From Halorussus salinisoli (GTDB lineage: Archaea > Halobacteriota > Halobacteria > Halobacteriales > Haladaptataceae), in the NCBI GenBank assembly GCA_005239435.1, contig SZNP01000005.1:248001-312000 (forward strand): a stretch of 64,000 nucleotides of DNA. Direction: 5' to 3'. The notes beneath the pieces are model-generated. The model was not told where the DNA came from, ran no database searches, and saw only the letters and a list, made by a program, of their open reading frames with translations. Both the position numbers and the translations under genes were made by a program. Positions 43,358-51,935 of the stretch are shown here, piece by piece; the stretch's first letter is position 1, and every line of letters begins with the position of its first letter.

Positions 43358-44722
43358 GTGCCGTCCAAACACTTTACCGCCGAAACGTCGAACGAGAGAC
43401 TCGACGTGCCCGAACTCGAAACCCCCCTCGAAATCGGCGGCGTCGAACTCCCGAATCGGCTCTACCGCGCGCCGTTACTCGAATGCGCGGGCGAGGGACC
43501 CGACGCCGCGGAGACGCTCGTAGACGAGCTCGAACCCGCCGCGGCGGCAGGGGCCGGACTCGTCTTTCAGGGCGCGGCCCCCGTCAGGGAGGAGGGCGGC
43601 CGGGTCGCGCCGTCGATGACCGGTCTCGCGGACCCCGAGTTCACCGCGAGCCTCTCGAAACTCACCGACGCGGTTCACGACCACGGCGGGCGCGTCTTCG
43701 TGCAGTTGGACCACGGCGGCCTCAGGAGCATGGAGACGTGGCACGTCGAGTATCGCCGAGCCAACCCCGAACTGACCCAACTCGCGGTGTCCGAGCCGCC
43801 GTGGCCCCTGCGACTCGCCGACCGACTCGGATTTCTCGACTTCGACGTGCGAGTCCTCTCGACCGAGGAGGTGTACGACCTCGCAGAGGATTTCGGCCGA
43901 TGTGCCGCCAACGCCGCGGACGCGGGTTACGACGGCGTCCACCTCGCGGGCGCGAACATGGGCATCCTGCAGCAGTTCCTCTCCCCGTTCTACAACTGCC
44001 GGGACGACGAGTTCGGGGATGGCGTGCGCTTCTTCGAGGTGGTCCGCGACGAGATTCGAGCGCGGGCGGGCGACCTGCCGGTCGTCGCGAAGGTGCCCGC
44101 GGAGACCGAGAGTCCGCCGTTCGTCCGCCGTCACCTCACCGCCGCCGACGCGGTGGAAATCTGTGCGCGCCTCGACCGTATCGGCTACGACGCGCTCGCG
44201 CCGGTTCGGGTCTCGACGTTCTGGGACATGAGCATCGTTCGCGGGCGGTTTCCCGAGCGAGCGTGGCGCGACCGGCGGTTCCGCGAGGGGTACGTCTCCG
44301 CGTTCGGCAGTCGGTGGAAGGCCGCGCTGGTCGCGGCCGCCAATCGGGTCGAGGCGTTCGAGTACGACTTCGAACCGGCGTGGAACGCCGGCCTCGCGCG
44401 GCGCGTGCGCGAGAGGGTAACGGTACCGGTCCTGCTGGAGGGCGGAATTCGGACCCGCGAACAGATGGACCGACTGCTCGGGGGCGGCGAGTCACCGCAA
44501 GCCTGCGACGCGGTGGGGATGGGCCGACCGTTCTACGCCGAACCCCGACTTCCCGCGAGACTGCTCGATACTGCGGACGCCGGTCGGGCCGAGGCGATCT
44601 GCGAGAACTGCAACAACTGCACGGTCCCGCAGGTGACGGGCGCGAACGGGGTCTGTCGGACGCCGGAGGTGCTGGCGGAACGCGGCGAACTGGTACGCGA
44701 GGGGGCCTACGAGAGGGACTGA
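43358..44722 (+). CDS. Old yellow enzyme-family NADH:flavin oxidoreductase
   Basis: A TIM-barrel FMN enzyme of about 454 residues reducing activated C=C bonds. Family features include an N-terminal VELPNRLYRAPLLECAGEGP, VFVQLDHGG, DAGYDGVHLAGANMGILQQF, VLLEGGIRTREQMDRLL and AVGMGRPFYAEP. The C-terminus has CENCNNCTVPQ plus a further cysteine, like the iron-sulfur-binding segment of 2,4-dienoyl-CoA reductase-type members. The start is uncertain: GTG 43358 is used, and a TTG at 43334 is in frame. No ATG precedes the domain. Confidence 0.85.
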   Translation: MPSKHFTAETSNERLDVPELETPLEIGGVELPNRLYRAPLLECAGEGPDAAETLVDELEPAAAAGAGLVFQGAAPVREEGGRVAPSMTGLADPEFTASLSKLTDAVHDHGGRVFVQLDHGGLRSMETWHVEYRRANPELTQLAVSEPPWPLRLADRLGFLDFDVRVLSTEEVYDLAEDFGRCAANAADAGYDGVHLAGANMGILQQFLSPFYNCRDDEFGDGVRFFEVVRDEIRARAGDLPVVAKVPAETESPPFVRRHLTAADAVEICARLDRIGYDALAPVRVSTFWDMSIVRGRFPERAWRDRRFREGYVSAFGSRWKAALVAAANRVEAFEYDFEPAWNAGLARRVRERVTVPVLLEGGIRTREQMDRLLGGGESPQACDAVGMGRPFYAEPRLPARLLDTADAGRAEAICENCNNCTVPQVTGANGVCRTPEVLAERGELVREGAYERD

Positions 44723-44766
44723 GCGCAAGACCAAGGATTAGGGGCCCCGGGTTCGTACCGCCGAGC

Positions 44767-45006
44767 ATGGCCCGCGAAATCACCCACGACGCGACCGGCC
44801 CGCTCAAACTGGACGAGAGCGACCTCGACGACGAGAAAGGCGACGTCGCAGTCTGCCTCTGCGGTCTCTCGGAGGAGTACCCCTTCTGCGACGGGTCTCA
44901 CAACGCGACCACCGGCGAGGAGGAAGGCGTCGTCTACAAGTACGAGAACGACGACGCAGACGGTGAGCGGCGCGAAATCGAGGAAATCGTCTTCGTCGGC
45001 GAGTAA
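44767..45006 (+). CDS. CDGSH iron-sulfur domain protein (mitoNEET-like)
   Basis: A 79-residue protein with the diagnostic CLCGLSEEYPFCDGSH motif, which ligates a redox-active 2Fe-2S cluster through three cysteines and one histidine. It is acidic, has a C-terminal EIEEIVF strand and lacks a membrane anchor. It lies between the OYE gene and a Nudix gene that starts 2 nt after its stop. Likely an electron-transfer or cluster-carrier protein, possibly serving the neighbouring flavoenzyme. Confidence 0.9.
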   Translation: MAREITHDATGPLKLDESDLDDEKGDVAVCLCGLSEEYPFCDGSHNATTGEEEGVVYKYENDDADGERREIEEIVFVGE

Positions 45007-45008
45007 CC

Positions 45009-45446
45009 ATGGAGGAGTACGCCTACGTCGTGAACGTGGACGCTGCAGTCGTTCGTAACGACGAGTACCTGCTCATCGAACGGAGTGAGCAGGAGGACCA
45101 CGCCGCCGGTCTCCTCGGGTTTCCGGGTGGCAAGGTCGAATCCTCGACCGGTGACGGGAGCGCCATCGAGCGAACCGCCGCCCGCGAGGTCGCCGAAGAG
45201 GTCGGCGTAGAGGTCGGAACCGTCGAGTACGTCCACAGTTCCACCTTCGAGGCCGACGACGGAACGCCGTGTCTGAACGTCGTCACGTGCTGCGAGTACG
45301 CGGGCGGAGAGGCCCGACCGCGCGCGACCGAGGAGGTGGCCGCAGTTCATTGGCTCGCCGCCGACGAAATCGAAGCCCGCAACGACGTCCCCGAGTTTAC
45401 AGAGCAGTACGTCCGACTCGTCGAGGAGTTCCGAACCGGCGAGTGA
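45009..45446 (+). CDS. Nudix hydrolase
   Basis: A 145-residue MutT-like hydrolase with an intact Nudix box: GGKVESSTGDGSAIERTAAR followed by EVAEEVGV, containing the REx2EE metal-binding glutamates. A short insertion (STGDGS) lengthens the loop. Substrate cannot be predicted. It starts 2 nt after the CDGSH gene, so they are co-transcribed. It converges on the threonine-synthase-like gene. Confidence 0.9.
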   Translation: MEEYAYVVNVDAAVVRNDEYLLIERSEQEDHAAGLLGFPGGKVESSTGDGSAIERTAAREVAEEVGVEVGTVEYVHSSTFEADDGTPCLNVVTCCEYAGGEARPRATEEVAAVHWLAADEIEARNDVPEFTEQYVRLVEEFRTGE

Positions 45447-45463
45447 GGTGGACGAGACCGGGT

Positions 45464-46750
45464 CTACCCGACCAAATCGCCGAGTCGGCCCGGCAGGTCG
45501 GCGAGTTCGACCGCCTCGGGTTTCGCGCCCGCGGCGTCTAACTCCCGAAAGCCGGTTCCGGTCAGCACCGCGACCACCTCGTCCGACTCGGCGAGTTCAC
45601 CCGCCTCGGAGAGTCGCCGAACCCCGGCCAGCGTGGTCGCCGAGGCCGGTTCGACGCAGAAGCCCGCATTCCGCGCGAGGTCGGCCTTCGCCTCCAGAAT
45701 CTCGTCGTCAGGCACCGACAGGACCGCACCGCCGGTCTGACGGGCCGCGGTGAGCGCGCGCGTTCCGCTCGGCGGGTCCGAGTTGGCGATGGAATAGGCG
45801 ACGGTCGATCCGGTTTGCTCGGTCGAGGAGACTTCGTCGTCGCCCTCGCGGTAGGCCTCTGCGATTGGGTCGCAAGCGGCGGCCTGCACGAAGTAGAGTT
45901 GCGGCAGGTCCTCGTCGGCCAGCAAGCCAGCGGTCCGGAGTTCGCGAAGGGCCTTCCACGTCGCGCTGGCGTGGCCGCCGCTGCTGACCGGGAGGACGAT
46001 GGCGTCCGGCGCGCGACCCGCCAGGTCGAGCGCCTCGGACGCAGACGCGAACGCCTCGCAGATTTCGAGCGCGGTGGTCTTCTGTCCGGCTACGCGGAGC
46101 GGCGTGTCCGAGTTGACGAACTCGACCGGGGCGTCGGCGTCGAGCGTCTCGTAGTAGAGTCGGCCGTAGTCGCCCGCGACCCGGAGGACCTCGGGGTCGT
46201 ACTGGGCGATGGCCGCGAGGCGCTCGCCCGAGATGTCGTCGGGTACCAGCACGAGGGCGTCCGGGCCGTCCCCGCCACCTGGGCCACCGATTCCGGCCGC
46301 GTTGGCGGCCACGCTGATGGCCATGTTCCCGTACGAGACGGTACCGATCCACTCGCGGCCCGCCTCGGCGGCCCACGCCGCGCCCACGGCGCTCCCGCGG
46401 TCCTTGAAACTCCCCGTGGGATTCTCGCTCTCGTCTTTGAGCCAGAGTCGGCACCCCGCGTCGGCGTCGAGGGTCGGGGCGCGGACGAGCGGAGTCGCGC
46501 CAGCGGCCGCGCCGACGCCCGCTCTCCCGTACGCGTCCGGGCGCTCGGCCGCGTGAGGTCCGACCGGCAGGAGGTCGGCGTAGCGCCAGACACCGGTCCC
46601 CGACTCGGGCCACGCGAACTCCGTCGCCGCGTCGTCCGTGACGAACCAGAGGGGTTCGCCGCACTCGCATCGCTTGCGGGCGGGGAAGGTGGCGGTCCGA
46701 CCGCATCGGTAGCAGGTCAGGCCGGGGGAGGCGGGTCGCTCGTCGGTCAT
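45464..46750 (-). CDS. Threonine synthase-like PLP enzyme
   Basis: A 428-residue fold-type II PLP enzyme. An N-terminal zinc ribbon (CYRCGRTATFPARKRCECGE) leads into the catalytic domain. The Schiff-base lysine is in NPTGSFKDRGSAVGAAWA, with VSYGNMAISVAANAAGI and the phosphate loop VLPVSSGGHASATWKAL. The family includes ThrC (O-phosphohomoserine to threonine) and threonine-synthase-like paralogues. Whether this is the housekeeping enzyme is unclear. Its start overlaps the stop of the upstream aldolase (ATGA), forming a two-gene operon. Confidence 0.85.
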   Translation of the reverse strand: MTDERPASPGLTCYRCGRTATFPARKRCECGEPLWFVTDDAATEFAWPESGTGVWRYADLLPVGPHAAERPDAYGRAGVGAAAGATPLVRAPTLDADAGCRLWLKDESENPTGSFKDRGSAVGAAWAAEAGREWIGTVSYGNMAISVAANAAGIGGPGGGDGPDALVLVPDDISGERLAAIAQYDPEVLRVAGDYGRLYYETLDADAPVEFVNSDTPLRVAGQKTTALEICEAFASASEALDLAGRAPDAIVLPVSSGGHASATWKALRELRTAGLLADEDLPQLYFVQAAACDPIAEAYREGDDEVSSTEQTGSTVAYSIANSDPPSGTRALTAARQTGGAVLSVPDDEILEAKADLARNAGFCVEPASATTLAGVRRLSEAGELAESDEVVAVLTGTGFRELDAAGAKPEAVELADLPGRLGDLVG

Positions 46751-47517
46751 CGCATCACGTCGTCGTAGGCGCTCTGGGCGCGCTCGGCCCCTTCGGCGAG
46801 ATAGCCCGCGTCCACCCCGACGATCTGGTAGTCGTAGCCGTAGTCGGCCCACAGCCGAATTTCCTCGTCGTTCGTCGCCAGCGTCCCGACCGGAGTGTCC
46901 GACTCGTGAGCGCGGTCGAGGACGGTCTCGACCGCCTCGCGGAAGGTGTCGGAGACGTACTCGCCGAAGACCCCCAGCGAACCCGAGAGGTCGGCCGGGC
47001 CGACGAGCAGGGCGTCGATGCCCTCGACCGCGGCGATGTCGGCGGCGTTTGCGACGGCCGGTTCGGTCTCGACCTGCACGACCGTCACGAGGTCCGCGTC
47101 CCCGCGCTCGACCTGCTCGTCGAGTTCCCGGCCGTAGTCGTTGGCCCGCGACCCGGCGATGCCGCGGACGCCCTCGGGCGGGTAGCGCACTGCCTCGACT
47201 GCCTCGCGGGCCTCGTCGGCGGTCTCGACCATCGGAACCAGGACACCGGAAACGCCGGTGTCCAGGACGCGCTTGATTCGCACGGGGTCGTTCCAGGCCA
47301 CGCGAGCGAGCAGGGCGGCGTCCCCCGCGGATTCGACCGCGCGAGCCACGTTCGTCACGGTTTCGAGGTCAGTCGGCGCGTGTTCGGTGTCCACGACCGC
47401 GAAGTCGGCGTCGCGGGCGCAGACCTCCGCGACCGCCGGGTGGCCGACCGAGAGCCAGTGGCCGACCACGGGGTCGCCGTCGCGGAGGCGTCGCTCGAAC
47501 TCCGGAGTATCCGTCAT
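46747..47517 (-). CDS. HpcH/HpaI-type aldolase
   Basis: A 256-residue TIM-barrel class II aldolase or lyase. Family motifs are VVGHWLSVGHPAVAEVCARD, DFAVVDTEHAP, GVLVPMVETADEAREAVEAV, VVQVETEPAV and DALLVGPADLSGSLG. The glutamate and aspartate of the last two bind the divalent metal. Substrates of the family are 2-keto-3-deoxy acids such as 4-hydroxy-2-oxo-heptanedioate or 2-keto-3-deoxy-L-rhamnonate. ATG 47517 is used over an upstream start at 47544. Four-base overlap with the downstream PLP enzyme. Confidence 0.88.
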   Translation of the reverse strand: MTDTPEFERRLRDGDPVVGHWLSVGHPAVAEVCARDADFAVVDTEHAPTDLETVTNVARAVESAGDAALLARVAWNDPVRIKRVLDTGVSGVLVPMVETADEAREAVEAVRYPPEGVRGIAGSRANDYGRELDEQVERGDADLVTVVQVETEPAVANAADIAAVEGIDALLVGPADLSGSLGVFGEYVSDTFREAVETVLDRAHESDTPVGTLATNDEEIRLWADYGYDYQIVGVDAGYLAEGAERAQSAYDDVMR

Positions 47518-47664
47518 GGGGTATCCGTGGGCGTCCTGCGGCAAGTAGGTTTCCGAGGCGGCAGGACGGCCGGAGAAAAAGAAATATGATTGTTTTAGGC
47601 TCCCATATACTGCTTAAAGAACGTATAATATTTCCTTCGACCGAGCAAATAACCTCTTCACGTT

Positions 47665-47860
47665 GACTGACTCGTCCAACCCGGCGCGCGATGGCGCGGC
47701 CGTGCAGTTCGAGGCCGCACCGAGGCGCGCGAGGAGCGGGCATCGTAGCGAAGCGAGAAGCGCAGGCGGTTGGGGAGGTTCGAGGCTGTCGCTGTGCCGC
47801 GTGGTGCCGTTGCGGTGACTCCGTAACTCTCGGAGTAAGTAGCGAACTTCTTCGAAGCGT
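47665..47860 (+). repeat. Dispersed intergenic element, copy 5
   Basis: It contains GACTCGTCCAACCCGGCGCG, CGCGCGATGGCGCGG, a GGCGCGCGAGGAGCGGGCAT block (cf. copy 2), GGTTGGGGAGG and GAGGCTGTCGCTGTGCCGCG. It ends GGAGTAAGTAGCGAACTTCTT. The surrounding gap 47518-47956 also has an AT-rich stretch (about 47575-47650) and no gene. Confidence 0.6.
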
Positions 47861-47956
47861 ACGTCACGTTCACAGTCGAACTCGAAAATACGCACAAAAG
47901 GCCGAGTATCGACGACGATACAATCGAAGCGACGAAATCGAGACGACCGGACCGAG

Positions 47957-48235
47957 TCACTGCGTCCGCACGCTGGTCACGATGAAGACGTAGCCGATGG
48001 TCGTGACCGCGTAGTTGATGGTCAGCAGAAGCCTGCTCCGGGAGAAGTCGGTCAGGAACGCGCTGAAGGTGGTGGCCACCGCCGCGGCGACCACCAGCGA
48101 GAACCCGATAGCGAGCAGGAACATCGACCGACTGCCGGTTTCGAGGTACGCGCGGGCGGCGAGCGCGACGAGCGTGAGACCGGCGACTACGAGGGCGACG
48201 CTCAGTACGACGTACGCGACTTCCATCGGTTGCAT
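47957..48235 (-). CDS. Three-helix small membrane protein (DUF7521-like)
   Basis: A 92-residue protein almost entirely made of three hydrophobic helices (VAYVVLSVALVVAGLTLVAL, SMFLLAIGFSLVVAAAVATT, LLLTINYAVTTIGYVFIV). The pattern matches small haloarchaeal proteins often paired with HTH regulators (DUF7521, from memory). A TATA-like tttaaa about 36 nt upstream suits a short leader before ATG 48235; ATG 48226 is an alternative. Function unknown. Confidence 0.7.
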   Translation of the reverse strand: MQPMEVAYVVLSVALVVAGLTLVALAARAYLETGSRSMFLLAIGFSLVVAAAVATTFSAFLTDFSRSRLLLTINYAVTTIGYVFIVTSVRTQ

Positions 48236-48488
48236 CTCGATAGTGTACGAGCTATCACGTGCCGGAGGTTTAAAGCCAGTCGGTCGTTATCAAGAGCGAT
48301 AATCGGCGGTGTTCCGTGGAGGGAGAGTCGAAAGAGTCGTCGGCGTCGGAGTAATACGTCCTCGAAAGCCGACGCCGCTCGCGGTCGTCGTTCGAGTCGG
48401 TCGAGCGAGCAACCGCGGTCGGGCCGTCCAGTTCACCGGCGGACGCCGGACCGGTCGCCGCCGTGGAAAGGGTGACCCGTCGTCCGCC

Positions 48489-49196
48489 TCACGACCCGAG
48501 ATACAGTTCCGCAATCTCCTCGGACTCCAGCAGTTCCTCGCCGGTGCCCTCGAAGCGGTTCTCGCCCATTTCGAGGACGACACCGCGATCGGCCTCGCGG
48601 AGCGCGCGCCGGGCGTTCTGTTCGACCATCAGCACCGCGGTCCCCGAGTCGTTGATGTCGGCGATTCTCTCGAACACATCGTCGATGAGTTGCGGCGCGA
48701 GACCCGCCGAGGGTTCGTCCAGAATCAGCAGGTCGGGGTCGAGCATCAGCGCCGCGCCCATCGCCAGCATCTGCTGTTGGCCGCCGCTCATCGTCTCGGC
48801 GCGCTGGTCGGGACGGTCTTCGAGGACCGGGAATCGCTCGTAGACGCGCTCGACGCGGTCCTCGAAATCGGCGTCCTCCAGCGCCCACGCGCCCATCTTC
48901 AGGTTCTCGACGACGGTGAGGTTGCCGAAGACGTTCGTGGTCTGTGGCACGTAGCAGATGCCGTGGTAGACGATTTCCTCGGCCGGAACGTCGGCGATGT
49001 CCTCGCCGCCGAACCGGATTTCGCCCGACCGTGTCGAGAGCAGGCCCGCAACGGTCTTCAGGAGCGTCGACTTGCCAGCGCCGTTCGGGCCGATGATCGA
49101 GACCATCTCACCCTCCGTCACCGTCAGATCGACGCCGTGGAGGACGAGCACGTCGCCGTAGCCGCTCTCGACGTCCGAGACTTCGAGGAGCGTCAC
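48489..49196 (-). CDS. livF: ABC transporter ATP-binding protein, LivF-type
   Basis: A 235-residue nucleotide-binding subunit. Walker A is IIGPNGAGKSTLLK, the signature is ETMSGGQQQMLAMGAALM and Walker B is DLLILDEPSAGLAP. The family-specific opening LLEVSDVESGYGDVLVLHGV marks LivF and not LivG. Last gene of the livJ-livM-livH-livG-livF cluster, overlapping livG by 4 nt. Confidence 0.93.
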   Translation of the reverse strand: MTLLEVSDVESGYGDVLVLHGVDLTVTEGEMVSIIGPNGAGKSTLLKTVAGLLSTRSGEIRFGGEDIADVPAEEIVYHGICYVPQTTNVFGNLTVVENLKMGAWALEDADFEDRVERVYERFPVLEDRPDQRAETMSGGQQQMLAMGAALMLDPDLLILDEPSAGLAPQLIDDVFERIADINDSGTAVLMVEQNARRALREADRGVVLEMGENRFEGTGEELLESEEIAELYLGS

Positions 49197-49963
49197 ACGG
49201 CACCTCCGAGATAGGCTTCGAGCATTCGGTCGTCCCGTTTGACCTCCTCGGGCGTCCCGACCGACAGCACCTCGCCGTTGTGCATCCCGACGACCTTGTC
49301 ACTGATGGACATGATAACGTCCATGTCGTGTTCCACGATGACGAACGTCATCCCCCGCTCGGACTGGAGGTCGTCGATGCGCGCGAGCAGGCGGTCGGTC
49401 AGGTCCGGGTTCACCCCGGCCACCGGTTCGTCCAGCAAGAGGACGTCGGGGTCGGCCATCAGCGCCCGACCGAGTTCCAACAGTTTGCGCTGACCGCCGG
49501 AGAGGTTACCCGCGTACTCGTCGCGCAACTCCCAGAGTTCGAGGAACTTCAGTAGGTCTTCGGCGCGTTCGCGCGCCCGTTCCTCCCGTGAATCGACCGA
49601 GTCGGTGTTGACCAGCGCTGACAGGACCTTCTCGCCGGGGTGGTCCTGGGCGGCCAACAGCATGTTCGCCATGACCCTCATCCCGGTCAACTCGCGGGTG
49701 ATCTGGAACGTTCGGACCATGCCTCGCTGAGCGCGCTCGTGAGGCGAGAGGCCACCGACGCGTTCGCCCTCGAATATCACCTCGCCGTCGTCCAACTCGT
49801 GGAACCCCGAGAGCAGGTTGAACGTCGTGGACTTGCCCGCACCGTTCGGCCCGATGAGACCCACGATAGTGCTCTCCTCCACCGCGAACGAGACGTCGTC
49901 CACCGCCACCAGTCCGCCGAAGGACTTCCGGAGGTTCTCCGCGCGGAGGACCGGGTCGGTCAT
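49193..49963 (-). CDS. livG: ABC transporter ATP-binding protein, LivG-type
   Basis: A 256-residue ATPase. It opens VLRAENLRKSFGGLVAVDDV, as is usual for LivG. Walker A is LIGPNGAGKSTTFNLLSG, the signature NLSGGQRKLLELGRALM and Walker B DVLLLDEPVAGVNP. A LivG-type insertion with GMVRTFQITRELTGM is present. The start ATG overlaps the livH stop (ATGA). It forms the ATPase pair with livF. Confidence 0.93.
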   Translation of the reverse strand: MTDPVLRAENLRKSFGGLVAVDDVSFAVEESTIVGLIGPNGAGKSTTFNLLSGFHELDDGEVIFEGERVGGLSPHERAQRGMVRTFQITRELTGMRVMANMLLAAQDHPGEKVLSALVNTDSVDSREERARERAEDLLKFLELWELRDEYAGNLSGGQRKLLELGRALMADPDVLLLDEPVAGVNPDLTDRLLARIDDLQSERGMTFVIVEHDMDVIMSISDKVVGMHNGEVLSVGTPEEVKRDDRMLEAYLGGAV

Positions 49964-50826
49964 CGGGTCGCCTCCCCGAAGATGCCCTCCGGTTTCGACA
50001 GGAGGCCGATGATGAGCAGGAGCAGGCCGATGGCGGGCTTGTACTCCGAGGGGATGACGACGACGCTGAGTTCCTGGGCGAGTCCGATGGCGTACCCGCC
50101 AGCGACCGCACCGAGGGGGTCGCCGATGCCGCCGAGGATGACCGCGGCGAAGATGGGGATGAGCGCGGTGAACCCCATGTTGGGCCGGAGTTGGGCGTCC
50201 AGTCCCAGCAGGATGCCCGCGATACCGGCGATGGCTCCGCCGACGATCCATACGTAGGTCACGAGGCGTTCGGTGTCGATGCCTCGGATGCGCGCGAGGT
50301 CGGTGTCGTCGGAGGCCGCCCGCATGGCGATGCCGATTCTGGTCCGGCGGAGCAGGAGATAGGTTCCGCCGAGGATGACGAAACTGACCACGATGATTGC
50401 GACCTGGTCCGGGAGTACCCGAACGCCGAAGACCTCCGGGGCAGCCTCGATGGGACCGCTGAACCGCCTGTTCCTGGTTCCCCAGACGATGCGTATCAGG
50501 TTCCTGAGGACGAACGCGACCCCGATGGATACCACCAGCAGGACGATGGCGCTTCTGGACCGGAACCGCTCGAAGACGAGTTTGTCCACCACGAGCGCGC
50601 CGACCGCCATCCCGACCATGCCGACCAGCGCCGCGGCCACGATTGGCAGATCGTACTGGGTGTTGGCCGCGAACGTGAAGTAGGCTCCGACCGCCATGTA
50701 GTCGCCGTACGCGATGTTGATGAAGTTGAGAATACCGAAGATGAGGGTGAGGCCGAGCGCCGCGACGGCGATGATGCTCCCGACGACCAGTCCGTTCCAG
50801 ACGAACTGCGGGTCGAACCCCGCCAT
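49960..50826 (-). CDS. livH: ABC permease, LivH-type
   Basis: A 288-residue permease with about eight helices. Motifs are LIFGILNFINIAYGDYMAVG, the coupling loop GIAMRAASDDTDLARIRGID and FAAVILGGIGDPLGAVAGGY. It is homologous to the LivH-like protein at 27217-28128. The ATG shares one base with the livM stop (TGATG). Confidence 0.93.
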   Translation of the reverse strand: MAGFDPQFVWNGLVVGSIIAVAALGLTLIFGILNFINIAYGDYMAVGAYFTFAANTQYDLPIVAAALVGMVGMAVGALVVDKLVFERFRSRSAIVLLVVSIGVAFVLRNLIRIVWGTRNRRFSGPIEAAPEVFGVRVLPDQVAIIVVSFVILGGTYLLLRRTRIGIAMRAASDDTDLARIRGIDTERLVTYVWIVGGAIAGIAGILLGLDAQLRPNMGFTALIPIFAAVILGGIGDPLGAVAGGYAIGLAQELSVVVIPSEYKPAIGLLLLIIGLLSKPEGIFGEATR

Positions 50827-51776
50827 CAGTCCGGCCCCTCCTGGCTCCCCGCGAGCATGCGTTCTCGATCGCCGAGCAGACCGTAGGGTCGGTAGTACAG
50901 CACCGCGATGAGCAGGACGCCGATGACGACCAGTCGGATGTACGGCAGGTCCTCCGCGAACGGCACGTCGTTGGGTACGAACCGCGTCATCTGACGGATG
51001 CCGACGATGAAGACGGTGCCGACGATAGCGCCGAGGTGACTCCCCGCGCCGCCGATGATGACCGCAGCCCAGATGGTGAACGTGAGGCTCGGCAGGAACA
51101 TGTTCGGAGTGAGCGCGTAGACGTAGTGCGCCCAGAGACCCCCGGCGAGGCCCGCGATGGCCGCGCCGATGCCGAACGACTTGAGTTTGAACCACGTCGT
51201 GTCCTTGCCGAGCGCCAGGGGCACGTCCTCGTCCTCCCGGACCGCGTGGAGGACCCTGCCGAAGGGGCTTTCCGCGAGTCGCCGGAAGACGAGGTAGCTG
51301 ACCGCTACCACCGCCGCGACCACCAGGAAGTAAAAGAGGTCGTATCGAATCGGGACCGACCCCTCCAGCGGGCGCTGGATGCCCTTCAGCGACTGAGCAC
51401 CCGAGGTCAGCCACCCCTCGTTGTGGATGACTAACCGGATGAGTTCGGCGAAGCTCAACGTCACCATCGCCAGATAGTCACCTTCGAGCCTGACGCTCGT
51501 GACCGCGATGAGGACCCCAGCGACTGCCGAGAGCGTCGTTCCCGCCCCGATACCGACGAAGATGGGGAAGCTGGCTCCCACGGTCCGGTTGGCGAGCAGG
51601 CCCGTCTCGGGCGGCGTCGTCAGGATGGCCGAGGTGTACGCCCCGATGGCGAAGAACGCGGCGTGTGCGAAGTTGAGGAGGCCGGTGTCGCCCCAGTGCA
51701 TGTTGAGTCCGATGGCGAGCAGGGAGTAGACGCCCATGATGGTCGCCACCAGCAGGGCGAGGTCGCCTACGGCCAT
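50826..51776 (-). CDS. livM: ABC permease, LivM-type
   Basis: A 316-residue permease. Motifs include AIGLNMHWGDTGLLNFAHAA, TSVRLEGDYLAMVTLSFAEL, the coupling loop GRVLHAVREDEDVPLALGKD, and YRPYGLLGD near the C-terminus. It is homologous to the LivM-like protein at 28125-29117. It is separated from the upstream livJ by about 160 bp. Confidence 0.93.
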   Translation of the reverse strand: MAVGDLALLVATIMGVYSLLAIGLNMHWGDTGLLNFAHAAFFAIGAYTSAILTTPPETGLLANRTVGASFPIFVGIGAGTTLSAVAGVLIAVTSVRLEGDYLAMVTLSFAELIRLVIHNEGWLTSGAQSLKGIQRPLEGSVPIRYDLFYFLVVAAVVAVSYLVFRRLAESPFGRVLHAVREDEDVPLALGKDTTWFKLKSFGIGAAIAGLAGGLWAHYVYALTPNMFLPSLTFTIWAAVIIGGAGSHLGAIVGTVFIVGIRQMTRFVPNDVPFAEDLPYIRLVVIGVLLIAVLYYRPYGLLGDRERMLAGSQEGPD

Positions 51777-51935
51777 CGGTGTCCCTCCCGGGGTCGGGCG
51801 GCCGAGTGAGCGTCCCGCGCGCTCGGGTGGGTGCGAGACGGACGGTCCGTGGGTTGGTCTGCGGTGCGGTCGGTCCGTGGGTTGGTGAGTCGTTGTAACG
51901 ACATGGGAACGAAAGACAGCGACGTGAGAGGCCGC

